Below are positions 34,603-43,283 of a DNA stretch of 53,033 bases, one piece after another. The stretch lies in NCBI GenBank assembly GCA_030549855.1, contig JAUQQP010000038.1, positions 1 to 53,033 on the forward strand, given 5' to 3'. The stretch comes from Cyanobacteriota bacterium SRBZ.bins.94.201705. GTDB taxonomy: Bacteria; Cyanobacteriota; Cyanobacteriia; Cyanobacteriales; Cyanobacteriaceae. A program made the translations under genes and the position numbers. Each line of letters starts with the position of its first letter. The stretch's first letter is position 1. Under the pieces are notes generated by a model. The model was not told the DNA's origin. It made no database searches and saw only the letters and a program-made list of their open reading frames with translations.

Positions 34603-35250
34603 ATGGACGAGAAACCCCATTTCATCATTATAGCGGCCCTGAGGTGTAATACCGCTTTAATTCATTAAAAACTATAGAGACAGCCGGGGATTTTTATGAC
34701 ACAATTGAAGGAGCCTAATTTTTTTAGCAACGATGAGGAATATGAAAGAAGAATCCACTGGTATTTGTCTCTTTTTTATAATGCCAAAGGGAGGGATATT
34801 TGCGGCAAATCTAGCAGCCATTATACCAAACTTCCGAAAGGATGAAAAGGCATCTGTCAGATGTAAAACTAATATATCTGATGCGTCATACCATTGACCG
34901 TCTTATTGCTCAGTATATTCATAAATGGACCCAGCGGGTTATTAATACGGATATTAATCTTGCCATTGACACCCCCCCAGATTTGATTGCCCACAGTAGG
35001 TATTCTATGCAAATTAAACCCTACTTTGAGGCCCATGGGAAGGATAAGGTTTTACCGGTTTTTTTTGAGAGGCTGTTGAAAAACCCCCGGGAGGAATTAG
35101 AGAGGATATGCCGGCTCGTAGGTTATAATTCTAGACCAAAATGGCACGATTGGCACCCCATAGGATGCGTTTGCCTGACGATATTTTTTGATACAGATGC
35201 CTATCCTCAAAACTATTAGAAAGAAACTAATACCACAGCAGGTAAAATAG
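34603..35250 (+). pseudogene. Decayed sulfotransferase
   Basis: Remnants of a PAPS sulfotransferase are spread over broken frames. From ATG 34603 the frame reads KPHFIIIAALRCNTALIH, a damaged form of the FIIIGAxxCGTT phosphosulfate loop, then two in-frame stops. The same frame continues QPGIFMTQLKEPNFFSNDEE and YERRIHWYLSLF to KSSSHYTKLP, and stops. A shifted frame (34842-35219) continues VKLIYLMRHTIDRLIAQYIH (3'-phosphate-binding region) to VLPVFFERLLKNPREELERI and CRLVG. A third frame contains RKKLIPQQVK, ending at 35250. At least two stops and two frameshifts plus a probable short deletion make it non-functional. It lies 61 bp after the GT2 gene. Confidence 0.88.
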
Positions 35251-35340
35251 TGGGCAAAAGGTTTTTGGATGATGAAAAAAAAGGCCCCTTAAGGAAGATA
35301 AGTTAAAATGGGGTCTATCTTTGATGAAAAATTAGCTACC

Positions 35341-35411
35341 CTGGGGGAGGGCATAGGGGGGTTTAAACTGTGAGAATTATCACAGGGTTGTAATAGAATC
35401 ACCCCCCCAGG
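35341..35411. terminator. Nested inverted repeat downstream of the Rieske gene
   Basis: CTGTGA (35368-35373) and TCACAG (35380-35385) form a perfect 6-bp stem around GAATTA. The outer arms CTGGGGG (35341-35347) and CCCCCAG (near 35405-35411) can pair around it. It lies about 30 bp after the stop of the minus-strand Rieske gene and on that strand is followed by TAATTTTTC, so termination is possible. Confidence 0.4.
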
Positions 35412-35441
35412 ATTGGCGTGATAAAAAACAGCAGTCTACAG

Positions 35442-36827
35442 TCACATCTGATTTCTTTTGGGGATTAATTGGCCATGATAAAACTCCCTCTCTATTTTAC
35501 CCAAACCGAGATAGGACAGAAAACCAATTAGGGTTAGTAGAGAGAGGAAAATGGAAAGGGAAAAACTATGGTAAAAGCTGAATAGAGGGGTACCAGACAA
35601 GGATAAGCCAAAGACTAACAAACTGAAGAAACGAAGTTTTTTAATAATAGCTAATGCCCCCCTACAACTGGCACAATGTTTGGTGTGAGAGTGATATCTT
35701 TCCAGTAACTCTTCATCCCTGGGGGTAGGAGGGAATGGTTTATCAGAAAATACCTCCCCATACCTGTCTACCCACTTCCTAAATTCGGCTACAAACAAGT
35801 CGGCTTTTGTAGGAAGATAACAAACTTTATTATAGTTGCTAGAACCTCCTTTTTCAGCTAAATATCTTTCCTGATAGTGAAGAAATATTTGGTCCTCTTC
35901 TAGTATTTTATTCTGGTTAATGTGAGAATACCATCTGGGGGTTAATTTCACAAACAATTTGGGTATTTTAGATTTGAATTGGAAAGGGAAAAGGGCAAAC
36001 AATCTACATCTACCCTTAGTAATAGGAGTAGCATAAACTACTGTCATAGTACGTCCTAATTTGGGAGAAGTCAAATCGTGCCACATCAAATTGGGGGCGA
36101 CAAAAGTGGTATACTGGCTTCCTAGTGTACCTTTTCTTGGGCCTTCAGGCCAAAATCCCCTAAAACCCTGTCTATCACTGCTTTCCACCTGTAAATCCAT
36201 ACTAGTGGCATATTGGCGATTGCCTACAGTACCATGGTGAGTATAGGGCACGTGACTGGCATCCAACACATTTTCTAGAAGAGTTAGGGCATCATAGGGC
36301 ACATCCCTAAAGGTTTTAACGATAATCCAATCCTCCTCGTTGTCTATAAGGGGTGTTACCAGTGGCAGAGGGGTGAGGGGGGCATTCTCCTTTTTCCCAG
36401 GATATACAAAAAGCATACCATGAGCGACGGCTGTAGGATAGGATTTTACACAGGCGCGATGGGATTCATGGCTTTTCACCTCTGGACGCTGTTGGGGTAT
36501 AATGGCACAATTGCCCTCACCAGTGAAAGCCCAACCGTGATAGGGACATTCTAACAACCCCTCTTCATTGATTCTCCCCTGACTTAAGGGTACCAAACGG
36601 TGAGGACATTTGTCCGCAAATACTCGCCATTGTTTCCCTTTTTCATCCCACCACACCACCAAATCTTCTTCTAAGAGGGTAAACCGGTGTAGCTTCCCTT
36701 TTTCCAAGTCGTCTAGAAAAAAGATAGGATACCACACCTCCTTGTAATCGAATTTATTTGCGTCTTTACCCCCCACAGGCAGACTTTCCCCTATTACTTT
36801 CCTCTCCAACTCCCCTGTTACAGACAT
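35442..36827 (-). CDS. Rieske non-heme iron oxygenase, pheophorbide a oxygenase/Tic55-like
   Basis: 461-aa membrane-anchored oxygenase. The Rieske [2Fe-2S] ligands are C74, H76, C94 and H97 (CPHR...CPYH). The mononuclear iron site is seen as NVLDASHVPYTHHG, with N186, D189, H192 and H197. A C-terminal CASC motif (HSHTKHCASCRGA, about 375-387) and two hydrophobic segments after it match the PaO/TIC55/CAO-like family of chloroplasts and cyanobacteria. Electrons would come from ferredoxin. Pheophorbide oxygenation is only one possibility; cyanobacterial members act on unknown substrates. The gene diverges from murJ across 88 bp that contain an HLR1-like site, suggesting redox or light control. 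Confidence 0.9.
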   Translation of the reverse strand: MSVTGELERKVIGESLPVGGKDANKFDYKEVWYPIFFLDDLEKGKLHRFTLLEEDLVVWWDEKGKQWRVFADKCPHRLVPLSQGRINEEGLLECPYHGWAFTGEGNCAIIPQQRPEVKSHESHRACVKSYPTAVAHGMLFVYPGKKENAPLTPLPLVTPLIDNEEDWIIVKTFRDVPYDALTLLENVLDASHVPYTHHGTVGNRQYATSMDLQVESSDRQGFRGFWPEGPRKGTLGSQYTTFVAPNLMWHDLTSPKLGRTMTVVYATPITKGRCRLFALFPFQFKSKIPKLFVKLTPRWYSHINQNKILEEDQIFLHYQERYLAEKGGSSNYNKVCYLPTKADLFVAEFRKWVDRYGEVFSDKPFPPTPRDEELLERYHSHTKHCASCRGALAIIKKLRFFSLLVFGLSLSGTPLFSFYHSFSLSIFLSLLTLIGFLSYLGLGKIEREFYHGQLIPKRNQM

Positions 36828-36853
36828 ATTTACTCCTCCTTCTAAACTCTCCT

Positions 36854-36869
36854 GTTACAAATCTTAACA
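36854..36869 (+). promoter_or_regulatory. HLR1-like direct repeat between the Rieske gene and murJ
   Basis: GTTACA (36854-36859) and TTAACA (36864-36869), separated by 4 bp, match the RpaB-binding HLR1 pattern with one mismatch. The site is 27 bp upstream of the Rieske start and 47 bp upstream of murJ. Confidence 0.4.
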
Positions 36870-36915
36870 AAAAGAAAGGGAACATTTTGACGGATAATAG
36901 ACAGAGGAGGTATTT

Positions 36916-38529
36916 ATGACTAGTAAAAACGTGAATAATCAGGGTAAAAAGTCCTTAGCAAAAATAGCGGGAATAGTAGCCATAGCCACGTTAATTAGTA
37001 AGATATTTGGTTTAATTAGAGAACAAATTGTGGCGGCAGCTTTTGGGGTAGGGGCAGTGGTGAATGCCTATGCTTATGCCTATGTAATTCCGGGGTTTTT
37101 GTTAATTCTTTTAGGCGGCATTAATGGCCCTTTTCATAGTGCATTAGTGAGTGTTTTAGCCAGGAAAAATAAGAAAGAAGCTGCCCCTCTGGTAGAGACA
37201 ATTACCACTCTGGTAACCGCTACACTATTGTTAGTAACAATCCTCCTAATATTTTTTGCGGAAAAGTTTATTGATATTCTAGCGCCAGGTTTACAAAACG
37301 AGATTCGCCGTCTAGCTATTTTACAGTTGCAGATAATGGCGCCTTTGGCCATTTTTGCAGGTTTGATTGGCATTGGTTTTGGGACATTAAATGCTTCTGA
37401 GGAATACTGGTTACCCAGCATTAGTCCATTATTTTCTAGCGTGACAATCGTGGTAGGAGTTGGAGGATTATTTTTGTTTTTAGGAGAAGATATCGACGCC
37501 CCTGAGTATGCAAAATTAGGGAGTATAGTATTAGCAGGCACCACTTTGGCAGGGGGAATATGGCAGTGGATAGTACAACAAATGGCACAGATAAAAGCGG
37601 GAATTGGAGGGATAAGATTGCGTTTCGACTTTCGTCAGGAGGGTGTAGCCGATGTTATCAAAGTTATGATACCCGCTACTCTTTCTTCCGGCATGCTGCA
37701 TATCAACGTCTATACTGATTTGTACTTCGCTTCTTACATAGAAAATGCCGCGGCTGCCATGCGTTATGCCAACTTTATTGTCTTGACGCCACTGGGAATT
37801 ATTTCTAACATGATTTTGGTGCCATTTTTGCCGATTTTTTCCCGTCTGTCCACCCCTGACAATTGGGAGGAATTAAAAACTAGAATCAGACAGGGTTTAG
37901 TTTTAACCGCCCTTACTATGCTGCCACTTACAGCAATTTTTATGGCATTAGCCAAACCTATTGTGGGTTTAATTTACGAAAGAGGGGTGTTTAGGGAGGC
38001 AGAATCAGCAATAGTTGCCCCTGTTTTATTTGCCTATGGCTTAGGGATGTTTTTTTACTTGGGCAGGGATGTATTGGTAAGAGTATTTTACGCTTTGGGA
38101 GATGGCAATACTCCCTTTAAAATCAGCGTGATTAATATTTTTCTAAACGCCTTTTTGGACTATATTTTCGTCAAGCCTTTTGCTACTCAGGGGTTAGTTT
38201 ATGCCACCATCGGCGTGAATTTATTTTCCATGGCAACCATGCTTATTATTCTCCACAAACGTTTAAAGGGTTTTCCCTTAGCCGAGTGGGGGTTTATTTT
38301 TTTAGGGTTGACCATTGCTACCATAGCTTCTGGCTTCGCCTGCGGCAGTTTTTATCATCTTTTCTCTTCTATCTTTGGCGACACCACCTTACTATTAAAG
38401 CTGATAGATATTCTTATTTCTTGTCTGATAGGCTTAGGCATCTTTCTGATAATCTGTTTGCCTTTGAAGTTGACAGAGTTGGAAATTCTCTTTAGCCGTA
38501 TTAGCAGTAAATTTTTCAAAAAATGTTAA
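36916..38529 (+). CDS. murJ: Lipid II flippase MurJ
   Basis: 537-aa polytopic membrane protein (about 14 hydrophobic helices) of the MVIN/MOP family that flips lipid II for peptidoglycan synthesis. The N-terminal AKIAGIVAIATLISKIFGLIREQIVAAAFGVG and the segment ALGDGNTPFKISVINIFLNAFLDYIFV (about 396-422) are characteristic. AGAGGAGG precedes the ATG at a good distance. The gene is intact. A 19-bp piece of its 3' region (38425-38443) recurs with one mismatch at 38613-38631 in the downstream gap. Confidence 0.94.
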   Translation: MTSKNVNNQGKKSLAKIAGIVAIATLISKIFGLIREQIVAAAFGVGAVVNAYAYAYVIPGFLLILLGGINGPFHSALVSVLARKNKKEAAPLVETITTLVTATLLLVTILLIFFAEKFIDILAPGLQNEIRRLAILQLQIMAPLAIFAGLIGIGFGTLNASEEYWLPSISPLFSSVTIVVGVGGLFLFLGEDIDAPEYAKLGSIVLAGTTLAGGIWQWIVQQMAQIKAGIGGIRLRFDFRQEGVADVIKVMIPATLSSGMLHINVYTDLYFASYIENAAAAMRYANFIVLTPLGIISNMILVPFLPIFSRLSTPDNWEELKTRIRQGLVLTALTMLPLTAIFMALAKPIVGLIYERGVFREAESAIVAPVLFAYGLGMFFYLGRDVLVRVFYALGDGNTPFKISVINIFLNAFLDYIFVKPFATQGLVYATIGVNLFSMATMLIILHKRLKGFPLAEWGFIFLGLTIATIASGFACGSFYHLFSSIFGDTTLLLKLIDILISCLIGLGIFLIICLPLKLTELEILFSRISSKFFKKC

Positions 38530-39036
38530 TCATTCCCCTTTATTTATAAAACCCACTGCTATCCCATAAACGTGGCAGCCAAAGCAAAACTATTCACAGG
38601 GAAATACTATTACTGATAGGCTTAAGCATCTATAAATTGACCTCAATAAGGAGGCGAAAGAGAAAAGGAAATAAAGTGGCAGATGCATGTTGCCAGGCAG
38701 AAATTGAATATTATCTCAGAGGTGGTTATTGTCTGTTACCCTTGTTGGGGTAGGAAAATTTTTGTATAAAAGGCCACTGTTATTTTCCCATAACAGCAGG
38801 ATATAAAACAACCGCTATTCTTACTGGGAAGAGGGGAAGTGTTGAGGATGTCGAAGAAAGTACTTTTGACAAAAACACAGAAATGGACGAGAATATCAAC
38901 AGCAAAATGGCAAGGCAAACAACAAAGGCAGTAGTCTACAATATGAGGGATTTTTCCAAACCTTTATAAGCCCAAAAACAAGGCAGAGAAAACCAATACT
39001 ACCACGACGCTTGTATACAGAGTGGGGATTATTGGA
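38530..39036. other. Intergenic DNA with weak repeats downstream of murJ
   Basis: No gene recognised. Three related segments of the form ATAAAA(N)CCACTGCTAT...CCCATAA occur near 38545, 38765 and 38803. CTGATAGGCTTAAGCATCT at 38613 echoes murJ codons near its 3' end. This looks like a small, strongly decayed version of the arrays at 25427 and 43284. Confidence 0.4.
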
Positions 39037-39118
39037 ATGGGGAATAGGGAATAAGGAATAGAGATTAGGGATTAGGAATTAGGGGGTAGGCATAGGGCTT
39101 GTCTCTACTTTTGGGTAG
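39037..39118 (+). repeat. Short tandem GGAATAG/GGATTAG repeats and dispersed motif
   Basis: A run of about seven heptamer-like units (GGGAATAGGGAATAAGGAAT, then AGAGATTAGGGATTAGGAAT) leads into GTAGGCATAGGGCTTGTCTC, the third copy of the dispersed motif at 17470 and 30943. Short tandem heptamers of this kind are common in cyanobacterial intergenic DNA. The remaining sequence to 39313 contains the CCCCCGGGGG block near 39270 but no gene. Confidence 0.6.
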
Positions 39119-39313
39119 AAGGTTTGTCTTTCTCCCTGAGGGGTGGTTATGCCAAATTTCTCACAAAGCCCTTCTTCCTATTATTTGAGTAATGTTAAGT
39201 AAACAAGCAATTGGACAGAAAAAGGGCCATTTTATACCATTGTATCACGAATATTAGCTTTTGAGATCCCCCGGGGGGGCATATTGACAGCCTCTATGTC
39301 TAAGAATTGGCGA

Positions 39314-40192
39314 TTAAAAATTGGTAATTAAGAGTTCAAAAATGGCCCCGCGTTTGTCACCTTTTGAGTTAATACTTCTCCTAGCTTTGACTCTTTTTAT
39401 GTTATAGTCTTGGTAAAGTTCATACAGGTATTTTGAATCAGAGTTACTGAGGATAAAATAATTGCCGCTAGCTTGGATAGCGTCACAAAATTTCTTTAGT
39501 CTCATTTGCTGATCAAGGTTGAATTCTTCCGAAGAATAGGAGGTAAAACAGGAGGTGACGCTGAGGGGGATATAGGGAGGGTCTAAATAGAATACCGTAG
39601 GCTTTTTAGCATAGTGAATCGTTTGGGCAAAATCCCCACTGATGATGGTCACTTTTTCCAGATATTTGTGTACAATATTCAGGTTTTCTCTATCACATAT
39701 TTTAGGATTTTTATATCTCCCGAATGGCACATTAAATTCCCCTTTCTTGTTGACTCTGTATAAGCCATTGTAACAGGTTTTATTCAGGAAAAGCAAAAGG
39801 GCAGTTTTACGAATAACAGACTGACAATTATTGGTAGCCAGGCGGTTGAAAAGACACCTCTGTTGAAGATAGAACTTCTTTTTGTCGGCTTCTGTTTTCC
39901 TTTGGTAATATTGCCTTTCTATTTGGGAGAGAAATTCCAGCAAAGTTTTACAATTGTATTTTACAGCATTATAAGCGTCAATAAGATGAACATTTATGTC
40001 GTTGATGATGACGCTTTTCGGACTAAATTTGCTGAGGATGTGAAAGAGAATTGCACCACCTCCAACAAAAGGCTCAATATAGGTAAAATCCGGCCCAAAA
40101 CGGGAGAAAATTGCTTCAAATATCCCGTCTATCTCCCCAATCAACTGTCGTTTTCCTCCCGCCCATTTCAGAAAAGGTTTAGGGGCTGCCAT
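39314..40192 (-). CDS. Orphan D12-class DNA adenine methyltransferase
   Basis: 292-aa (from ATG 40192; an in-frame start at 40210 is possible) Dam/M.DpnIIA-like methyltransferase that methylates adenine N6, most probably in GATC. The AdoMet-binding motif FLKWAGGKRQL is at the N terminus. YIEPFVGGGAILFHIL, TCYNGLYRVNKKGEFNVPFGRY and the catalytic DPPY (about 205-210) complete the family pattern. GGAAGCGGAAAT precedes the chosen start. No restriction endonuclease gene is adjacent, so it appears to be an orphan housekeeping or remnant enzyme. The surrounding repeats and gene-poor DNA could reflect past insertion. Confidence 0.92.
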   Translation of the reverse strand: MAAPKPFLKWAGGKRQLIGEIDGIFEAIFSRFGPDFTYIEPFVGGGAILFHILSKFSPKSVIINDINVHLIDAYNAVKYNCKTLLEFLSQIERQYYQRKTEADKKKFYLQQRCLFNRLATNNCQSVIRKTALLLFLNKTCYNGLYRVNKKGEFNVPFGRYKNPKICDRENLNIVHKYLEKVTIISGDFAQTIHYAKKPTVFYLDPPYIPLSVTSCFTSYSSEEFNLDQQMRLKKFCDAIQASGNYFILSNSDSKYLYELYQDYNIKRVKARRSINSKGDKRGAIFELLITNF

Positions 40193-40332
40193 ATTTCCGC
40201 TTCCAGGCATTACCGATTTCCAATCTCTCCAGCAAAGAAATAAAAGTCAAAGGAGAATACCGGGTGGTCGCTGTTAATTTATAATAAATGTATGTCAGCT
40301 AAAATTGAGAGAAAAAAATTCCAAGAAAAAAG

Positions 40333-40689
40333 ATGCGAGTCTACGTTTTGTTGTACAACCCAGGCACAGACAACGAGGGAATACATAGCCTCCGCATCGG
40401 CAATAAAGACATAATCCTGATGTTTGAATCCTTCGACGATGCTACTCGCTATGCCCTTCTATTAGAAGCCCAGGACTTCCAGCGTCCTTCCGTAGAGCCC
40501 ATAGACAGCCGGGAAGTGGAAGAATTTTGTAAGGAGGCAGGTTATGAGTGGAAATTGGTGACAGAGGGAATGTTGGAAATACCTCCAGAAAGAAATCTAG
40601 AAGAAACCGATTGGAAACCCGATCAACAAGAAAAAATGAGCGAGGAAGAGTTAGAAACAATCCGTCGGCGTCTGGAAAAGCTACTTTAA
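40333..40689 (+). CDS. DUF3110 protein
   Basis: 118-aa soluble cyanobacterial/plant-type protein of unknown function. The family core MRVYVLLYNPGTDNEGIHSL, FESFDDATRYALLLEAQDFQ and PSVEPIDSREVEEFCKEAGYE is clear. The C-terminal 35 residues are acidic and helical (MSEEELETIRRRLEKLL). The ATG is preceded by AAGAAAAAAG. It is followed by murQ on the same strand after about 50 bp, so the two may be co-transcribed, although no functional link is known. Confidence 0.85.
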   Translation: MRVYVLLYNPGTDNEGIHSLRIGNKDIILMFESFDDATRYALLLEAQDFQRPSVEPIDSREVEEFCKEAGYEWKLVTEGMLEIPPERNLEETDWKPDQQEKMSEEELETIRRRLEKLL

Positions 40690-40741
40690 AAAAAAGGCGA
40701 GTCTTGCTACACTACCGTCAAAAATGTCAAGAAGTATCAAA

Positions 40742-41659
40742 ATGTATAGAGGACACCTGTTGACTGAACAAATTAACCCCGCCAGTACCAATCTGGATCT
40801 ATTAACCCCCCTAGAAATTGTCGACCTTTTTAATCAAGAAGACCAAAAAACCATAAAGGCTATTAGTCTAGCAAGGGAAGAAATAGCAAAAACCATCGAG
40901 GTGACAGCAGATAGACTGAGAAGAGGGGGGAGACTATTCTATGTTGGGGCTGGCACTAGTGGCCGTTTAGGAGTGCTGGACGCTGCCGAATGCCCCCCTA
41001 CCTTCTGCACCCCCCCTACCATGGTACAGGCTATCCTTGCCGGTGGTCAAGAGGCTATGATGAGAAGTTCGGAAGCAGTGGAAGACTCCTGGGAAGACGG
41101 CGCCCATGCTATAATCTCCCATGGGGTTGACTGTCGGGATGTAGTAATAGGAATTACAGCCGGCGGTACCACCCCCTATGTCCATGGGGCATTGGCAATG
41201 GCTAGACAAAAAGGGGCTGTTACGGTTGCAATCAGTTGTGTTCCAAAGGAACAAGTATCTATCCCGGCAGACATAGACATTCGTCTCCTCACCGGTGCGG
41301 AAATTTTAGCGGGTTCAACACGATTGAAAGCAGGGACAGCTACCAAAATGGCCTTAAATATCATCTCCACCGGGGTGATGGTACAATTAGGGAAGGTGTA
41401 TGGCAACCGGATGGTGGATGTATCCGTCACCAACAGCAAGTTGTTAGACCGTGCCTTAAGAATTATAGAGGATTTGACTGGTTTATCGCGACCAGAGGCG
41501 GAAAGGCTATTATATGCTAGCAACAAACAGGTAAAGGTAGCCTTGTTGATGCATTGGCAAAACAAAACCAGAGAAGAGGCAGAGGATTTATTAAGACAAT
41601 ATAATGGCCATTTGCGCAAAGCCTTAAATCACCACTATTCCCCGCCACGGCCAAACTAG
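40742..41659 (+). CDS. murQ: N-acetylmuramic acid 6-phosphate etherase MurQ
   Basis: 305-aa SIS-domain lyase-type etherase that splits MurNAc-6-phosphate into GlcNAc-6-phosphate and D-lactate during cell-wall recycling. Seen: the N-terminal LLTEQINPASTNLDLLTPLEIV, the sugar-phosphate loop YVGAGTSGRLGVLDAAECPPTF (about 67-88), GITAGGTTPYVHGAL and NMISTG-like NIISTGVMVQLGKVYGNRMVDV. An in-frame ATG six codons upstream (40724) is possible; 40742 begins at the conserved MYRGHLLTEQ. No neighbouring kinase gene (anmK or similar) lies in the window. Confidence 0.93.
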   Translation: MYRGHLLTEQINPASTNLDLLTPLEIVDLFNQEDQKTIKAISLAREEIAKTIEVTADRLRRGGRLFYVGAGTSGRLGVLDAAECPPTFCTPPTMVQAILAGGQEAMMRSSEAVEDSWEDGAHAIISHGVDCRDVVIGITAGGTTPYVHGALAMARQKGAVTVAISCVPKEQVSIPADIDIRLLTGAEILAGSTRLKAGTATKMALNIISTGVMVQLGKVYGNRMVDVSVTNSKLLDRALRIIEDLTGLSRPEAERLLYASNKQVKVALLMHWQNKTREEAEDLLRQYNGHLRKALNHHYSPPRPN

Positions 41660-41735
41660 TTTTTACCCCTTGCTATAATAAATCCTACTGTTAGTTTTAT
41701 TTGTCCATCTTCAGCCACCATCGAAATAATTATCT

Positions 41736-43283
41736 ATGTTTAGTTTAGCAGACAATTTTGCCATCCTCGTCATTAGTTTGATTGGTTTAGTCATTGTCAT
41801 ATGGGGTTACACTCGGGCGAAACCCTATGGGGAAATTGGTATTTTAGCCTGGCTACAATCTATAGCTTTGATGGCGCCATGGTTGATATTTTTCTTTCTA
41901 CTCAGCTTTGGTGTCTACCTCAATCTAATTGCCGTTATTTTCCTTTTAGTATTGTCAGCGGCTTTTTATATTTATCTCGGGAATAGAATCAGAAATAAGG
42001 CTAAGGAAACCATCAAAAGCGGATTGCGAATAAATCCCCAGCCTCCTGAGAAAACAGGGGAAAATAAGGAAAAAAACGAAATCGCCGGGGAGAGTAACCT
42101 GCAGCTGGAAAAAGGGAATGAGACAACAAGTGCAACTTCTCAATTAGAGACACAACCTCCACCTATACCTGAGGAAGAATTGAAGGAAATCAAGGGAATT
42201 TTTAGTGTCGACACCTTCTTCGCTACTGAGACAATTCCCTACCAAGATGGAGTAATTTTTAAGGGAAATTTGAGGGGTGACGCCGAATTTTCCTATCGCA
42301 CTCTTAGCCAGAAATTAGAAGAGAAATTGGGGGATAAATACCGTTTGTTTCTAGTGGAGACTCCCGAAGAAAAACCAGTAGTTATAATCCTGCCTACTAC
42401 CAACGAGCCTAAGCCCCTTAGTTTAGCACAAAAAAATCTTGCCTTCGCCCTATTCCTGGTAACAATATTTACTACCATGGAGTCTGTTGCCTTCCTTTTA
42501 GGCTTTGACTTGGTAGGAAATTGGCAACGGTATACAGAAGTCTTACCCCTGACGCTGGGGTTGTGGGTAATACTCCTCGCCCATGAAATTGCCCATCATG
42601 TGGTAGGAAGGAGTAGGGGGGTTAAAGTCAGTCTTCCCTTCTTCTTACCATCATTACAGATTGGTAGTTTTGGCGCCATCACCCGGTTTGAGTCGGTAAT
42701 TCCCAACCGTAGTGTTTTATTCGACACGGCTTTTGCAGGACCTGCTGCCGGTTTTCTGGTATCATTGATTATACTGGTTGTGGGTCTGAGTCTGTCTACC
42801 GGCAATGAGGGTTTAGAAGTGCCCACTTTTTTCTTCAGAGGCTCAATTCTAGTGGGTAGTATAGCAAAATTTTTCTTCCAGTCCGGCTTAGAGGCAGACT
42901 CCATCCGTGTACATCCTTTTGCTATTTTAGGATGGCTGGGGCTAGTAATAAACGCCATTAATGTGCTGCCAGCGGGGCAGCTGGATGGTGGTAGAATGGT
43001 ACAGGCTATTTATGGCAGAAAAACTTGTCGTCGTACCACTGTTGGTACACTTATTGTCTTAGGAATAGTTAGTCTGTTTAATCCTATTAACTCTCTCCCC
43101 TTCTACTGGGCTATTATAATTCTATTTCTACAACGGGACTTAGAAAGGCCTTGTTTGAATGAATTGAGTGAACCAGATGATACCCGTGCTGCCTGGGGAT
43201 TGTTTATGATATTCTTATCATTAGCCACCCTCATACCTATCTCCCCTAGTCTTGCCACCCGTTTAGGCATTGGCATACTATAA
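41736..43283 (+). CDS. EGY-type site-2 metalloprotease (M50)
   Basis: 515-aa intramembrane zinc protease. Two or three N-terminal hydrophobic segments are followed by a charged linker (about 88-145). A soluble domain carries the GNLRG motif (about 175-179) typical of plastid EGY and cyanobacterial homologues. The HExxH motif is LAHEIAHHV (about 281-289) and the third ligand region is NVLPAGQLDGGRM (about 409-421). Such proteases cleave membrane-bound regulators or affect thylakoid proteins; the substrate is unknown. Its last codons (SPSLATRLGIGIL) and stop are the apparent seed of the 2.9-kb repeat array that follows directly. Confidence 0.92.
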   Translation: MFSLADNFAILVISLIGLVIVIWGYTRAKPYGEIGILAWLQSIALMAPWLIFFFLLSFGVYLNLIAVIFLLVLSAAFYIYLGNRIRNKAKETIKSGLRINPQPPEKTGENKEKNEIAGESNLQLEKGNETTSATSQLETQPPPIPEEELKEIKGIFSVDTFFATETIPYQDGVIFKGNLRGDAEFSYRTLSQKLEEKLGDKYRLFLVETPEEKPVVIILPTTNEPKPLSLAQKNLAFALFLVTIFTTMESVAFLLGFDLVGNWQRYTEVLPLTLGLWVILLAHEIAHHVVGRSRGVKVSLPFFLPSLQIGSFGAITRFESVIPNRSVLFDTAFAGPAAGFLVSLIILVVGLSLSTGNEGLEVPTFFFRGSILVGSIAKFFFQSGLEADSIRVHPFAILGWLGLVINAINVLPAGQLDGGRMVQAIYGRKTCRRTTVGTLIVLGIVSLFNPINSLPFYWAIIILFLQRDLERPCLNELSEPDDTRAAWGLFMIFLSLATLIPISPSLATRLGIGIL

